Of a stretch of 14,861 nucleotides of DNA, positions 14,613 through 14,861 are shown in pieces. The stretch spans positions 1 through 14,861 of the forward strand of contig CAZPZR010000046.1 in the NCBI GenBank assembly GCA_964591105.1. The letters are read 5' to 3'. The translations under genes were made by a program, and so were the position numbers. Source of the DNA: CAZPZR01 sp964591105. Its GTDB lineage: Bacteria; Bacillota; Clostridia; Lachnospirales; Lachnospiraceae. The notes beneath the pieces are model-generated. The model searched no databases. It saw only the letters and a program-made list of their open reading frames with translations, and had not been told where the DNA came from. Every line of letters begins with the position of its first letter. Positions within the stretch are counted from its first letter, which is position 1.

Positions 14613-14861
14613 ATGAAAGAAAAAGTTGTTTTAGCATACTCTGGTGGCCTTGATACTACAGCAGTTATCCCTTGGTTAAAAGAAACATTTGGTTATGAAG
14701 TTATTTGCTGCTGTATCGACTGTGGACAGGGCGAAGAATTAGATGGATTAGAAGAAAGAGCAAAAATGTCTGGAGCTTCTAAGCTTTACATTGAAGATGT
14801 TGTTGACGAATTCTGTGATGAGTACATTGTTCCATGTGTAAAAGCTCACGCTGTATATGAA
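14613..14861 (+). CDS. argG: Argininosuccinate synthase, N-terminal part
   Basis: Joins citrulline and aspartate using ATP to form argininosuccinate, the penultimate step of arginine synthesis. Only the first 83 codons are in the window; the gene continues past the right edge. The start MKEKVVLAYSGGLDTTAVI carries the PP-loop ATP-binding motif SGGLDT, followed by CCIDCGQGEEL, typical of the family. ATG 14613 has a perfect AGGAGG (14598-14603) nine bases upstream. It is the only plus-strand gene and is divergent from the argC operon, sharing the operator region. argH is probably downstream, but that is outside the window. Confidence 0.96.
   Translation, partial: MKEKVVLAYSGGLDTTAVIPWLKETFGYEVICCCIDCGQGEELDGLEERAKMSGASKLYIEDVVDEFCDEYIVPCVKAHAVYE

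Overview
The window looks like chromosomal core DNA from a low-to-moderate-GC Clostridia, most likely a Lachnospiraceae-type gut Firmicute. The basis is gene content and order (lepA, holA, comEC, a GerMN lipoprotein, comEA, and an argC-J-B-D operon opposite argG), strong AGGAGG/AAGGGAG ribosome binding sites, and protein sequence style. I cannot name a species. All genes but one lie on the minus strand. Coding density is high, no gene-free stretch exceeds 300 bp, and I see no tRNA, rRNA, CRISPR array or insertion sequence.

Right to left, in the direction of minus-strand transcription: argG starts on the plus strand at 14613 and runs off the right edge. Between it and argC lies a 240-bp divergent control region (14373-14612). 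It holds two promoters, each covered by a tandem pair of ARG-box-like operators. Leftward from it runs argC, a chimeric acetyltransferase fragment, an intact GNAT acetyltransferase, argJ, argB and argD. This is the acetyl-cycle arginine pathway from N-acetylglutamate to N-acetylornithine, with ArgJ recycling the acetyl group; argG supplies a later step from citrulline. A five-TM DMT/YdcZ-type transporter follows argD.

The second block (8426 to 2544) is comEA, an OmpR-family response regulator, its sensor kinase, a GerMN lipoprotein and comEC. The genes are tightly spaced, with a TTGA overlap between the last two. A two-component system thus sits between two DNA-uptake genes. holA (DNA polymerase III delta) and lepA (elongation factor 4, C-terminus cut by the left edge) follow.

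The most unusual feature is a perfect 452-bp tandem duplication (12518-13424) inside the arginine operon. It repeats the last 31 codons of argC, the argC-GNAT spacer with its ribosome binding site, and the first 110 codons of the GNAT gene. Flanking CTT microhomology marks the breakpoint. argC and one GNAT copy stay intact. The duplication creates a new 151-residue chimeric ORF whose TGA overlaps the ATG of the intact GNAT gene. I found no clear evidence of an entirely new defence or mobile system. The best leads are the duplication and chimera, the mirrored arginine operators, the GNAT inside the arginine operon, and the kinase/regulator pair inside the com cluster.
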